This document shows positions 10,968 to 21,822 of a stretch of 64,000 nt of DNA, one piece after another. The notes beneath the pieces were generated by a model, which was given only the letters and a program-made list of their open reading frames with translations, did no database searches and was not told where the DNA came from. Each line of letters starts with the position of its first letter. Position 1 is the first letter of the stretch. The translations under genes were made by a program, and so were the position numbers. Source of the stretch: Apiotrichum sp. Y4204 (lineage: Eukaryota > Basidiomycota > Tremellomycetes > Trichosporonales > Trichosporonaceae); the NCBI GenBank assembly GCA_025531455.1, contig JAMYHL010000074.1, forward strand, positions 124,001-188,000, in the 5' to 3' direction.

Positions 10968-13586
10968 ATGCAGACCCACGCTCCCCCCATCCCATTCTCG
11001 GCAGACGACCTCGAGCGTCGTCGCCTAGAGCACACGATCGACCACGATCTCTCCTCTCTCTCATTTACGGCAAGCACGAGCTTTACTTCTGGCTCGTCGC
11101 TGTCCACTATTCCCGTCGCGCGCTCGGCGCACGTCTCCCGCCCCATGTCCCCCCTCTCGCAGCAGTACCGCTTCCCGGGGGCGGACGACACCCCGCGTGC
11201 ATCCAAGCGCGCAGCAGCCTCCTTTGCCCGCACCAACGACTTTTCAGAGGGTATCGGCCTCTCGCCCGGCTCCACGGCCGGCCACCACGTCTCCGCCGCG
11301 ACACTCGGCGCCGGCGTGTTCAAGCGCCCCGCCACCTCGTTCCGTAACCGCACAGGCGACGAGTTCGATCCCGACCGCAGCCTCGGGCGTCTTGTCAGCG
11401 AGCTCAACAAGGCCAAGGACGAAGAGGTGCGTTAGAAGCCATGTTTGGATGGGGGTTGTTTGAATGCATTTGTGGCGGCACGTGGTGCCTGACGCCGAGC
11501 CGAGCGAGACATTCATAATGCTTACGCAAAACAGCGCTTCCCCCCCAAGCCTCCATCGCCGTTTGCGGCCCCGCGCTCGCCGCACTCGCCGTCGCCGGCG
11601 TCCTCGGCGCTTCCCAACCTTTCGTTTCAGTTAACACGCTCCGAGCTCCCGCTTTCCCCTCCCCACTCGCGCACCGTGTCGTCCTCGTCCTCGGGATCCC
11701 AGCAGAAGCATTCCATCTCGAGCGACCAGCGGGTCTCTAATGGCTATGCTGCTGCTAATGGCACTCTTCCCACTTCTACCCACGGTGGAAGCCGTAGGAG
11801 CCGCGCTGCCCTCGGCGAGACGGGGCGACACAACCGCGCCCCGCCACCGCCCCATATTCCGGGCATGAAGGACAAGCTCTTCAAGGCGCCGACCATCGTG
11901 CCTGTCGTGCACAACAACTCGCGCCTCACGGTCAACCCGAATCTGACTTCGGCCGACATCACTGGTCTGACGGGTCTCCTCGCGACGCCGGCCAAAGGCG
12001 CCACTTTTGAGGACCTGAACAAGAACGGAGCGGACGCAGGCACCGCGGGGCAAACTGCCGCACAAGCACTCGCGACAATGCAGGCCCGTATCCGCGCGCT
12101 TGAGACCGAGAACGGCGTCTCGCGCCGTCGTATCCGTGAGCTCGAGACCGAAGTCGAGCGCGCCCGGGAAGAGGTGGCGTCTGCGTCCCGCGTGCACGAC
12201 AGCCGCTTGCAGGAGGTCCTTGGTGAAAAGACTGGTGCGTAACAAGCTGCAAGACGCAGTTCAAGCCAGCTGACAGACAGCGCTCGAGGAGCTTGTCGCC
12301 TCGCTCCGCGAGAAGCTCCGCCTTCTGACCCTCGAGCTCGAGCAGAAGACCGCCCTTATTAACGAGTTGCAGCAGCGTAGACTGGACGAGACGGTCCTTC
12401 GTCAGCTTGAGCGACTGAGCAAGGATGTCGAGCACCTTACCATCGAAGTCACCAAGGCGAATCGCATCGCTGAGACGGGACTAGTGGAGCGTACGCGCTC
12501 CCGCGAACAGCGCTCGGTGCGCATTAATGCGCTCGACTTACATGACCAGGACGAGGTGGACCGCGTGCGTGCCGATGTCGACCGCCGCGTGGCAGATTTC
12601 TCGGGCGACATTACCCGTGATATCCGTGAGGCTACCCATGACGCCACTGTCCCCGAGGCCTCTGTCCGCGACGCCCGCGATGCCAGTGCCCTCCCTTCGC
12701 AGCTCCGCCAGGGCCTGCACACCGCTGCCGCTACGCAGCCGACTCTTATGCCCCCGAGCGCTGGCCCGCCTTCGCGTGTCGCGGAGCAGGCACATGGCAA
12801 CCCCCATGTCACCATTCAGCAGTCATCACCATCACCTCCAAGCCGGACGCGCACCATCAGCCCTCCTGCTGTCGCGTCGCCAGCCCACTCCCTCCAGTCT
12901 CTGCGTTCCCAAAAGTCCACCTCCACGACCTCGAGCGGCCGCCGCCGCAGGAAGGAGCGGAAAGAAGGTCCCGACTCGCCTTTCCCGTCTATCCGCATCG
13001 AGGATGAGCCAGAGTTCTTCTCACCCCGCCGCGCCTCCCCGCCAGTGCAGCACCGTCCCGCTTCCCGCGCGGCCAACCGCTCGCGCGAAGCACCCGCACC
13101 AGACACCACCCACCGCGCCGCGGACAAGTCGCACGTCTCGGCCGACGAGACGGTCCGCGCCATTCTTGTCGACGGCAATGTTCCCCCGCAGACTGTGCTC
13201 GCGCGCGTGATCCGCGAGCTCGAGGACGACTTTGGCCACTACAAGAAGCTCTATTGCGAGCTCGCAGACCAGTACAAGGTCCTCGATGCCGCGAGTGTCG
13301 TACACAAGCGCCACGTCCTCGCCGAGCACCTCAAGGAGGTGATTGACACTCTGGAGCAGAAGGTACGTGCAGAAACATCTAGAGAGGATCGTCTGACAGT
13401 CAGGCGGACCAGATCGCTGCGCTCTACTCGCTCCTCAAGTACGAGGACCGCCCCGTGTCGCCGACGGCCGGTGCGCGCCGCACGCACACTCACAAGAGCG
13501 TGCGCGATCTGTGGCGCAACGTCCGCGAGTCGCTGACGGAGGACGCACGCGCCCGCCTCGAGGCCGATGGGCTGTACCGCAAGTGA
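10968..13586 (+). CDS. Cep57/Ppc89-like spindle pole coiled-coil protein
   Basis: Four exons (10968-11426, 11535-12234, 12281-13362, 13404-13586) give 807 residues. The N-terminal third is disordered and Ser/Pro-rich. A long coiled coil begins at about residue 340 (QARIRALETENGVSRRRI onward) and continues through EELVASLREKLRLLTLELEQK. A disordered linker follows, with a basic GRRRRKERK segment. The C-terminus has a second helical region (ARVIRELEDDFGHYKKLY, then HVLAEHLKEVIDTLEQK and ADQIAALYSLLKYED) resembling the Cep57 microtubule-binding domain of fission yeast Ppc89, a spindle-pole-body scaffold. It ends with a conserved-looking SVRDLWRNVRESL. The role at the spindle pole body is inferred from this architecture. 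The exon 3/4 join (EQK to ADQI) matches the family pattern. Confidence 0.75.
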
Positions 13587-13864
13587 GCGCGGGTCGAAGT
13601 CTTGCCATTGTGGACTGTTCACTGAGAGCCTGGCCGAGTGCCAGAGCCAGAGCCAAGGGTTGTGCCTGCATGCTGTTTGTTCTTGTTTGTTATGATTCCA
13701 TGCCATGCGCTATTATGTATATGTTGACTCGATGTGGAGCCGGCGTGGGACGAGTGCTAGGAAGCAAGTCAAGTGTGAAGCGGGTGTGCATGCCCTTCTC
13801 AACACCGGTCCAGAACGCGCTCAACCGGAACTCTCTTGACAGAGACTCTGCTCACTTTGCATAT

Positions 13865-16226
13865 CTACCTCCCGACAGCCCTCTCACTCGCAAGGGAGCG
13901 CTTTACGCCCTCAAAGGCCTTGGCAACACTATCCCCAGACACAAGACACGCGACCAGTCCGCCAGTGAGGGTATCTCCCGCGCCCGTGGTGCTGACCACC
14001 TCGGCCTGTGCGGCCGGCGCAGGATAGTGCGTGAGGACAAGGAACCCGTCTCGGAGCTTGTGGGACACGCAGTCCTCGCCCTTTGGCACGGTCTTCTCAA
14101 TCCGGAGATGGAGCACGCCACGGGGGCCGGCAGTGACCCACACGCTGCTCGCAAACGGGAGGAGGGTGACCATCTTGGTCGCGGTCCCCTCGGCGGTGAT
14201 CCACGCGCCGCTGCGGCGCGCAAGCGCCTCGACGGCCCCGCGCCACCCAGCATCGAGGTCCAGGTTGTTTACAAACTCCCACCCCCCGTCGCCTACCAGC
14301 CTGTCGTACAATGCGTCGAGCTCGTACGTGTTTGGCGCAACGTGCACGCTCCGCGGGTAGGTTTGCAGCGCAGGAATGAGGCGCGGCGCTTTCGCGAAGG
14401 AGGTTGGGTCCGCAAAGGCCGGAATGCCCCGCGAGGAGGCGGCGGCCACCAGCGCGGTTATCGCATCAGAGGTGAGGTTGCAGTCGAAGGCTACTGCGGA
14501 AGGCGAGTGCGTGTCGATCGCAGAGGTAATCTGGGGTAAGAGGGTTTAGCGCGCAGGACTCACCGTCTCGGCGTCAAGCGTCTCGACAATGTCCATGGCG
14601 GCCACACCGGCCGCGAGCTCGCCGCCGCCGAGGAGCAGCGTGCATGCCGCCGTGGCCCCAGGGCGGAGGACGAGGCCGTCGGTGCGCATACCTGCTGCGC
14701 TCATTTCGGACTCGAGGAGGCGACCGAGGCCGTCAGGGGAGGTCTCGTCTTCGGTGCCGATCGCGGAGACGAGTTGGACTGCCTGCGCCGGGAGGAGGGC
14801 CTGAGCGGCTTCGGCAATGTTGCGCGCCACGCCGCCAGGGGAAACGCGTACTGAGCCGGGGGATGTGGTGTGCGGGGTGAGCTTTGGTGTTGCCGCTGTG
14901 ATGTCGAGCGCGGCTGCACCGAAGACCAGGACCTTTGGAGCGGGGAGGGAGGAGGTGCTTGTCAAGTCGGCGGGAGTGAGGTGCGCCGAGGCGCGGGCGG
15001 CGCTGGCCGGCGCGTACGCCGGGGGTGCGGGCATGGCGCTGGCTCCCGCTGCGCGCGGGCGGTCGGCAGCGCGCAGGCGCGCAACCTGCGCAGCGACTTG
15101 ACCTCCGATGAGCGCATTGTTCTCAATAAGCTTGATGTTGAGGTGCAGCGCCTTGCCCTGCGTGAGCTCGCCAACGCGCTTGAGCAGCCAGGGGGTGACC
15201 TCCTTGCCGCGCTTGTCGATGCCCTGCTCCACGCTCTCGCGGACGGCCTGCTCGACTGCCGCCTGGACCTCGGCGCCCTGGGAGCTATACTCGGCCGGAA
15301 TTGGGACGCCGAGAAGGGTGCCCAGCGGGTCGGGGAGCGAGAGGCCCGTGTGCACGAGTTCCGCTGCCTCCGCGACAGAATTCACCGGCCAGGGAGCAGC
15401 GCACCCCGACGACGGCGAGTAAAACGCGGGAAACTCTTTTTGGCCATACGACGCGACGCACACGCCCTCCGTCTCGAGGACCTCAAGTGTGCGCGGAATG
15501 TCGAGAATGGACTTTGCCCCGGCACACACGACCATCATCGGCTGCCGTCAGTACAGAAAACAGTAAACACGCACCGTGCGCCCCAGCTCGATCAGGTCAG
15601 CGGACACGTCCATGCCTGGCGTGAGCTCAAAGCGTCATGGTCAAGCTCACTGTTCTCGCCGCCGCGGTGCACACCGCCAATCCCGCCAGTGACGAATGCG
15701 TCAATGCCCGCCGCGCGCGCGAGGACCATCGTGCCCGCGACAGTCGTCCCGCCGTCGCGCTTCCCCGCAATCGCAGCCGCCAAGTCACGGCGGGAGACCT
15801 TGACTGGCGAGGCAGAGGACGCCGGGTCCGCGAGGTGCGCTAGCTCGGCCTCGGTGAGGCCGACGCGCACACGGCCGCCGAGGATGCCGATCGTAGCGGG
15901 CACGCAGCCCTGTGCGCGGAGGATGTGCTCGACCGACTGCGCGGTGGCGAGGTTTGTCGGGTGCGGCATGCCTTTTGTCAGCGCGAAGAATGACGCGTAG
16001 GCCTACCGTGTGTAATGATCGTGCTCTCGAGCGCGACGACCGGCCGTCCGTCGGCGAGCGCGCTGGAGACCTCGTCGCTTATGTCGATGCGGGGGTGCTG
16101 GCGTTAGCAATAAGCGCTTCACGGTTCACGCTTCACGGTTCACGCTTCACGTACCAGGCTGTGCGTGTTGCGTGCACGGAGCGGGAGAGCCCGCCGCATG
16201 CGGAGTGCGGGACGCAGACGGAGCAT
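13865..16226 (-). CDS. Bifunctional pseudouridine-5'-phosphate glycosidase / pseudouridine kinase
   Basis: Six exons (16155-16226, 16007-16097, 15651-15971, 15575-15615, 14564-15541, 13865-14530) give 722 residues. The N-terminal half is a PsuG-type glycosidase, which splits pseudouridine 5'-phosphate into uracil and ribose 5-phosphate: VALESTIITHGMPHP, KVSRRDLAAAI with the catalytic-type lysine, FVTGGIGGVHRG, DVSADLIEL, and IENNALIGGQVAAQVA. The C-terminal half is a PfkB-family kinase supplying the phosphorylated substrate (VLVFGAAALDI, GGVARNIAEAA, and the GAGDTLTGG anion-hole/base motif near the end). Exon 1 encodes 24 residues, MLRLRPALRMRRALPLRARN then THSL, rich in Arg and without acidic residues: a strong mitochondrial presequence. 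The first intron holds a 14-bp tandem repeat. The fused enzyme is known in fungi; location in mitochondria is inferred. Confidence 0.9.
16117..16151. repeat. 14-bp tandem repeat inside intron 1
   Basis: The unit cttcacggttcacg occurs twice in perfect tandem (16117-16130, 16131-16144), followed by a half unit (16145-16151). The repeat ends against the splice donor and makes up more than half of the 57-nt intron 1 of the pseudouridine gene. Confidence 0.9.
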
Positions 16227-17394
16227 GGTGGATGGTGAACAAGGTAAAAGTGGTGGTACCAAAGCGCCGATGGGAACTGACTTTGTCTGGAGAAGCTCCG
16301 AAACGCGACACCAATGCACCAAGACGTCATTTACGCATGGCTCTCAACATGACAACCAAAAGATTAAAAGATTTGTTTGTCTCGCACCTTGCCGGCCTCG
16401 CCATTGCTCTTTGCATTGCTCGTCTTCCCATCGGTATCATCATCCCACGTATAGCTGGTCCAGTGTGACATTGGCTCGGACAATGCAGAATCTGGCCTCA
16501 TTTGTGCAGGTTCCTACATCCAAGCCAATATGGGAGACGGAGGCTGCACCATGGTGTGAGGAGGGACCTGGATCAGCTCTGCTGCTGCATTGTCGGAGTC
16601 AGTGATCAGTGACAAGCTCCATGGTGCCTGCTCCTCTTGTCGTCATCAAGTTGCGGAGAACAAGCAAGCACGACGTGCAGCGTGTCGCGATCGTCAGGCA
16701 GCTCGTCCTCGGATCGGGAACACTACGCAGAGCCGCCCCACCCTACGGGGATTCCTCGCTTTCAGAATAGGCGCCAGACGCAGCTCGAAGGGGGTTGGAA
16801 CGGTCTCGAACAGTCTCGGACATGTTTGACATTGACTCGCGCGCGCACAGGGAACAATGTTTACCTCCAGATCGCGAGCTCACATGACAAGATCGCTTCA
16901 ATAGTGTGTCCCCAATGTATCCTCAATGCCCAGGACCCATTCTGGATCAAGCCGAATGGTCATGGACCCAAGCCATGGAGTCAATGAAACGTCAAACACA
17001 CTCGGCTGTCTCGTCGTTCCTCCACGCCGTCCGATATCCCCGCTCCCATCCTCGGCCGAGACCCACGTAAATTCGGCAACAACGACGACAGCCAGCGCGT
17101 ATTCCTCGCGATCGCGGTGGACGTATCGCGTACAGGCGTGAGCTGCGGAATGCATGCACGCTTGAAGCTATGCCCCCAAGAGACGTCCCCCAAGTCCGCC
17201 AGTGACGCGGATTGCGCCGGTTGCTTCTGTAGCCGAGGTGGAGGTGCCCGTAGACAGAGAATGTTGCTCGGCTCGAAAGTTGGGCATCTCTGTCAATGTC
17301 TCTGCTCTGGATATCCAACCAATCTAGACTCGCACATCCGCACACATTTCTCTCTCTCCCCTTCTCCCTGCGTCTCATCTCTCCATCCAGCAAG
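16227..17394. other. Divergent intergenic region
   Basis: About 1.2 kb between the pseudouridine gene (minus) and CAT2 (plus). It must hold both promoters. Open frames here are short, lack family motifs and clash on both strands. The CAT2-proximal part (17345-17380) is a CT-rich leader. No tRNA, repeat or transposon signature was seen. Confidence 0.5.
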
Positions 17395-19302
17395 ATGCTC
17401 CGCTCCACGCCCCGCGCGACGCTGCGCGCGCTACGCGCATCACACGTCCGCGCCGAGTCGACATTTTCGCAGCAGGACAAGCTCCCGCGCTTCCCGCTCC
17501 CCAAGCTCGAGGACACGGCGGCGCGCTACCTCAAGTCGCTGGAGCCGCTGACCTCGAAGGACGAGTACAAGGCGAGCGAGGCGGCCGTGCGGGCGTTTAT
17601 CGCGTCTGACGGCCTCGGCCCAGTCCTGCAGCAGCGCCTCGCAGAGCTCGACAAGGCGGCTCCCTACTCGTGGCTCGAGGACATTTGGCTCAACAAGGCG
17701 TACCTTGAGTGGCGCGAGCCGAGCTACATCAACGTCAACTGGGCGGCGAACCTCGCCGGCGACGCGCCGGGTCTCCCGACCCCGCCGCCGCTCGAGGGGA
17801 TCACCCGCGGCAAGATCACCGATGTACAGGTTAAGCGTGCTGCGCGCATCATCACGCACCTCCTCGAGAGCAACGACGCGATCAACAACGAGACTTTCCC
17901 CGTCGACAAGGCGCGCGGCCAGCCGCTCGACATGGACCAGTTCAAGCTCCAGTTCGGCACCACGCGTGTTCCCAAGCGCGGCGCGGATGTGCTCTCCTCC
18001 ACCTGGCCCGCGACGGCCAAGCACGTGCTCGTCCTGTACAAGAACGAGTGTGTCGCCGTTCCCGTGTACAATGCTGCTGGGGAGCGCGCTTCGACCGCCC
18101 AGATCGAGGCGCAGCTCCGCCAAGTCGCGGAGATTACCGACGCACAGATTGCAGCTCACGGCCCGCGCCCGTCCGTCGCCAATCTGACCGCCGGGCACCG
18201 CGACCTGTGGAGTGCGGCGCGCGAGAGCCTCGAGCGCGACGCGACGAACCGCGCGTCGCTCTCCAGCGTCGATGACTCACTCTTTGGCGTGTGCCTCGAT
18301 GTCGACGTCGACACGGCCACTTTGAACGACCCGGACGTCAACTGGGCGACGTACGCGCACTCTGGCCCAGATGCCGGCCAGAACAGGTGGTTCGACAAGG
18401 CCATCGAGGTCGTCTTCCTCCAGAACGGCCGCATGGGCGCGTGCTGCGAGCACACCCCCGTCGACGCGCTCACCACCGGCCGCCTCCTCTTTGAGGCGCT
18501 CGCAAAGGAAAAGGGCGCAGAGGACACTGCCACGACTGCCGTGTCCGCGCTCCCGCCCCCGGAGATCCTGCAGTGGAACCTCACCGCCGACGTCGTCTCC
18601 GCCATCAGCGAAACGCGCGACTCGGCCGCCAAACTCGCCTCGGACCTGCGCCTCAAGTTTGGCCTGCAGCCGGAATTCGGCGCAAAGTGGATAAAGTCGC
18701 TCGGTGTGTCTCCCGACGCCTTCTTCCAGGTCGCCCTGCAGGCGGCCTACCTGCGCGAGCACGGCGCCCCGTGCGCGACGTACGAATCGGCCAACCTCCG
18801 CAAGTTCCTTCACGGGCGGACGGAGACGATTCGCTCCGCAACGAGCGAGGCGTTTGCCTTTTCGCGCGTGTTTGACGACAAGGACGTGGACCCGCGCAAA
18901 AAGGTCGAGCTGTTCAAGCACGCTGCTGGAGTGCAGAACGCCCTGACGCTCGCGGCAAACGCAGGCGAGGGGGTTGACCGTCACCTGCTCGGTCTGCGGG
19001 TCATGATGCGTCCGGATGAGATGGACCGCGGCACGCTCTTTGCGGACCCGGCGTACGCGCGCAGCACGACGTTTATCCTCTCCACGTCCAACACGGGCGC
19101 CGGCGACTTGTTCCGCGGCGGATTCGCGCCCGTCGCGGCCGACGGGTACGGCGTCAACTATGCTGTCGACCCGGCCGACATCAAGGTGTCCATCTCGGAC
19201 TGGATCAGCTCGCCAAAGACGGACGCGCCCCGCTTCAAGGACACCATCCTCCAGACCCTCAAGGACGTGCACGCCCTCGGTGCCCAGGTCCTTGGTCAGT
19301 AG
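17395..19302 (+). CDS. CAT2: Carnitine O-acetyltransferase
   Basis: An intronless frame of 635 residues in the choline/carnitine acyltransferase family. It moves acetyl groups between CoA and carnitine, feeding the acetylcarnitine shuttle. I start at the ATG at 17395, because MLRSTPRATLRALRASHVRA is an Arg-rich mitochondrial presequence; the frame extends 33 codons upstream without family similarity. The substrate-tunnel entry LPRFPLPKLEDTAARYL begins near residue 28, followed by WLEDIWLNKAYLEWREP. The catalytic histidine lies in GACCEHTPVDAL (about residue 350). The C-terminal signature runs from ILSTSNTG to GYGVNYAVD. There is no SKL-like peroxisomal signal at the C-terminus (AQVLGQ), so a peroxisomal form would need another signal. 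Lack of introns is notable beside intron-rich neighbours, but the protein is typical of fungi. Confidence 0.93.
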   Translation: MLRSTPRATLRALRASHVRAESTFSQQDKLPRFPLPKLEDTAARYLKSLEPLTSKDEYKASEAAVRAFIASDGLGPVLQQRLAELDKAAPYSWLEDIWLNKAYLEWREPSYINVNWAANLAGDAPGLPTPPPLEGITRGKITDVQVKRAARIITHLLESNDAINNETFPVDKARGQPLDMDQFKLQFGTTRVPKRGADVLSSTWPATAKHVLVLYKNECVAVPVYNAAGERASTAQIEAQLRQVAEITDAQIAAHGPRPSVANLTAGHRDLWSAARESLERDATNRASLSSVDDSLFGVCLDVDVDTATLNDPDVNWATYAHSGPDAGQNRWFDKAIEVVFLQNGRMGACCEHTPVDALTTGRLLFEALAKEKGAEDTATTAVSALPPPEILQWNLTADVVSAISETRDSAAKLASDLRLKFGLQPEFGAKWIKSLGVSPDAFFQVALQAAYLREHGAPCATYESANLRKFLHGRTETIRSATSEAFAFSRVFDDKDVDPRKKVELFKHAAGVQNALTLAANAGEGVDRHLLGLRVMMRPDEMDRGTLFADPAYARSTTFILSTSNTGAGDLFRGGFAPVAADGYGVNYAVDPADIKVSISDWISSPKTDAPRFKDTILQTLKDVHALGAQVLGQ

Positions 19303-19989
19303 ATTTTGTAGATGAGTATGGAAATTGGGTTGTGCCATGAGTAAATGAATCAGCTGGTGTCCATGGGTCTATGGACGATAATTAGTGCCAAAGGCTTTGA
19401 ACGCTGTATACAACATTGCAGGGGTCGAGCTAGAAACAGTTTCTGCTGGCACTCGTAGGTGTCAGTGCTGTATTACTTAATTGCATTGCTGACATCGTTA
19501 GGCCATTCCCGGCCTAACATGTCCACTCGATGACTGTTGTACAGCCTGCATCGCCTTCTCCAAGCCTACACTTCGATATGCTCGACTATTGAGAGATCCA
19601 ACGCTGTGACAGGACATACTAACTCAGATCGCCCCTAGCTGTAGACCCCCGATTGCTCAAGTGGATGCGGCTGAGAATGCCTGTACAGAGGCGACATAAC
19701 TAATTTGCGCGCCGCGGTGATGGCCACACCCCAGACACAGTGGTTGGACGCCGTCTCTTGGAGTATGGGTCTTCTTTTTGTTCCATGCCTCTTTGAAACT
19801 TGCCTTCGATCATGCGCGGTCATAAACCCACGATATCACGATTGCTCCACTAGTAAATGACCCTGTAGACTCGGTTTCTCATCAAATGTTACAACTAAAA
19901 GGGGCTACAACACATACTGAGGTTACAAAACCTCGAGGCGACGCAAGCCGAGGCGTCGCCAACACATACTCTAATCTGTCCCCGGTATC
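19303..19989. other. Intergenic region between convergent genes
   Basis: 3' flanks of CAT2 and of the minus-strand gene ending at 19990. The sequence is less GC-rich than its surroundings. I looked for a tRNA or other RNA gene and saw none that folds. Confidence 0.45.
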
Positions 19990-21483
19990 CTACACATCAA
20001 AGCGCACAGACTTGGTCCTGCGGCGAGGCGGCGTCGGCGGGCCAGTCGTCAGGTTCGAGCTCGAAGTTGATGAGGGCTCCGAGGACGACGACGTCGCGAC
20101 GCGGCGCGGTTTCCTCGCCGTCTTGCGTGGCTCGGTCTTTGCCTTGGTCTTGCTATTGGTCTTGCTATTAGCCTTGGTAGTCTTGGGCTTGGACTTGGTT
20201 TCGGTCTTGATCTCAGTCTCGGCCGGCTTGGAGACCTTGGCGGCAGCCTTCGTCGCTGCGGTCGCCGTCGCAGAGGTCTTGGGGACAGACTTGGGCGCCG
20301 CCGACCTGGACCGAGTCGGCGCCAAACGTTTTCCCTGTGGCTCGACCATGCTCTTTGCGCGCGCGCCGCGTGTCCCTTTCGTCTTAAAATTGGCATCTTT
20401 GGTCCCAGAGGCCTCTTCCGTCTGCACACGCTTGGGCCCGGCTTTGGCCTTGGCGCGCGGTGCGCGGCCCGCCGAGGTCTCTGCGCGGAGCAGTTCCGCC
20501 TCGGCCGCCTTGGCTGTAAGTTTGCGGGCGCGTTTCGGGCGCTCGAGCACGGGAGAAATGGCGCGCCGCTTACGGGAGATGAGCGGGGCCGGGAGGGGAG
20601 GCGGGGAGGCTGGATGAGGCGACGGGGATGACGGGGATGATGGAGCGGAACCGGAGCCCGGAGCTGGAGGAGGCGGGGAGACGACACGGGCCGCTAGTGT
20701 GAGGAGGTCGAGGCCTGGTGCCGCCGAAGGATGGGCGACGGCCGCGAGGAGGTGTAGGCCTACAGGAAAGGCGGGGCGGGGGGGCACTTCTGCGCCAGCG
20801 GGACAGCTGTGTGCGCGTGTTCGGAGGAAGGATACGGGGATTGGAGCGGGGAGAATGGGTGGCGAGATGGGTATGGGTGGTGGCGGGGTGCGGAACGAGG
20901 ACGACAGGGAATGGGGGAGGAAGAGGGGCTCGTGCGACGCCGGGGACGACCACGGCGAGACGACTGGAGAGGCCGAGGGGGATACGCGTGATGTCGGGAG
21001 AGATACTGGCGAGACGACGGGCGACACGGCGGGGAATGTGCCTGGGGACGGGGTCTGGACCAGGGGGTCCTTGCTCGGCGCCCCGAAGAGCTGGTCGTCT
21101 TGCTCGAACGGCACGCGAGACGGGGGTACGACCAGCGCGGGAATGGGTGAGGGCTGCCGCGTGGGGAGAAGAGAATAAGGCGGCGACGGGCTGGGCAGGC
21201 ATGAAGAGGTGCGCACGCGCAGGTCGATGACCTTACGTTTCGGAATGGGGACGTAGCGGTACCTTCCGAGGGCGCTAGGCTTTTCCTTGACTTCCTTTTC
21301 CTCCTCCTCCTCCTCCTCCTCTTCCACTTCCACTTCCTCCTCGACTGGCTCCAGAGCCTTGACCTCGTTGATCGGGGGAGAAGGCGGCAGCCTGTGCCGC
21401 CGCAGCGACTGGCGCGTCGGGTGGGCCGGGACCGGGTGGGGCTTGCCCGGCGCGCGGTAGCTTTTGTCAGTGCGGCGGGGCAT
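19990..21483 (-). CDS. Uncharacterised disordered basic protein
   Basis: A single frame of 497 residues starting MPRRTDKSYRAPGKPHPVPA. Residues about 48-66 are a Glu-rich tract. The centre is Pro/Ser-rich with repeated PVVSPVSLPTS-like SP segments. The C-terminal 170 residues are Lys/Ala/Thr-rich, with KSKPKTTKANSKTNSKTKAK and a RKTARKPRR cluster, ending RTKSVRFDV. Such a tail suggests a nuclear, nucleic-acid-associated protein, but no domain is recognisable. The strongly biased composition means the frame could be long partly by chance, though third-position GC bias and the absence of a competing gene on the other strand favour it. Confidence 0.6.
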   Translation of the reverse strand: MPRRTDKSYRAPGKPHPVPAHPTRQSLRRHRLPPSPPINEVKALEPVEEEVEVEEEEEEEEEKEVKEKPSALGRYRYVPIPKRKVIDLRVRTSSCLPSPSPPYSLLPTRQPSPIPALVVPPSRVPFEQDDQLFGAPSKDPLVQTPSPGTFPAVSPVVSPVSLPTSRVSPSASPVVSPWSSPASHEPLFLPHSLSSSFRTPPPPIPISPPILPAPIPVSFLRTRAHSCPAGAEVPPRPAFPVGLHLLAAVAHPSAAPGLDLLTLAARVVSPPPPAPGSGSAPSSPSSPSPHPASPPPLPAPLISRKRRAISPVLERPKRARKLTAKAAEAELLRAETSAGRAPRAKAKAGPKRVQTEEASGTKDANFKTKGTRGARAKSMVEPQGKRLAPTRSRSAAPKSVPKTSATATAATKAAAKVSKPAETEIKTETKSKPKTTKANSKTNSKTKAKTEPRKTARKPRRVATSSSSEPSSTSSSNLTTGPPTPPRRRTKSVRFDV

Positions 21484-21822
21484 GGCGGTGGCGCGCAAGA
21501 ACTGGGTGAGGCAAGAGGTGCTAGAATTGTGAGTGTTGGAGATGAACAAGAGAGATGGGATGAGGAGAAGAAAGAGGATGGAGAGGAAGGAAGAGAAAAA
21601 AGAGGAGGAGGTTAATGAGGGAAGGCAGTGAGCAGGGCTAGTCTGATGGCGAGCACTCTGTCCCAGTCAGTCCAGTCAGCTCGGGCGATACTGTGCATGC
21701 GAGTCCTATGAGTTTGGTGAATGTTATCAATAATCCTTGTGTCCTTCTGTGTTGCTTGCGTTGCTTGTGCTGCTTGTTCTTCTTACCACTTCAGACCTTG
21801 TCGTTGTCGTCCATTCGTATTC
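21484..21822. other. Intergenic region
   Basis: Between the start of the basic protein gene and the stop of the oxidoreductase gene, both minus strand. The left part (21555-21615) is a purine-rich stretch of gaggaaggaagag repeats, the CT-rich leader of the minus-strand gene. Nothing else is evident. Confidence 0.4.

Noticed and set aside
14870..16000. 376-codon plus-strand frame opposite the pseudouridine gene
   Set aside because: Antisense shadow across several introns; no recognisable domain.
16992..17516. 174-codon minus-strand frame upstream of CAT2
   Set aside because: Overlaps the CAT2 start on the opposite strand, Arg/Ser/Cys-rich chance composition, no motif.
18277..19338. Long minus-strand frame (353 codons) opposite CAT2
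   Set aside because: Shadow of the GC-biased CAT2 coding strand; no family motif, while the plus strand encodes a complete carnitine acetyltransferase.
19620..19720. Possible tRNA-like segment downstream of CAT2
   Set aside because: No T-arm consensus and no closing acceptor stem could be formed.
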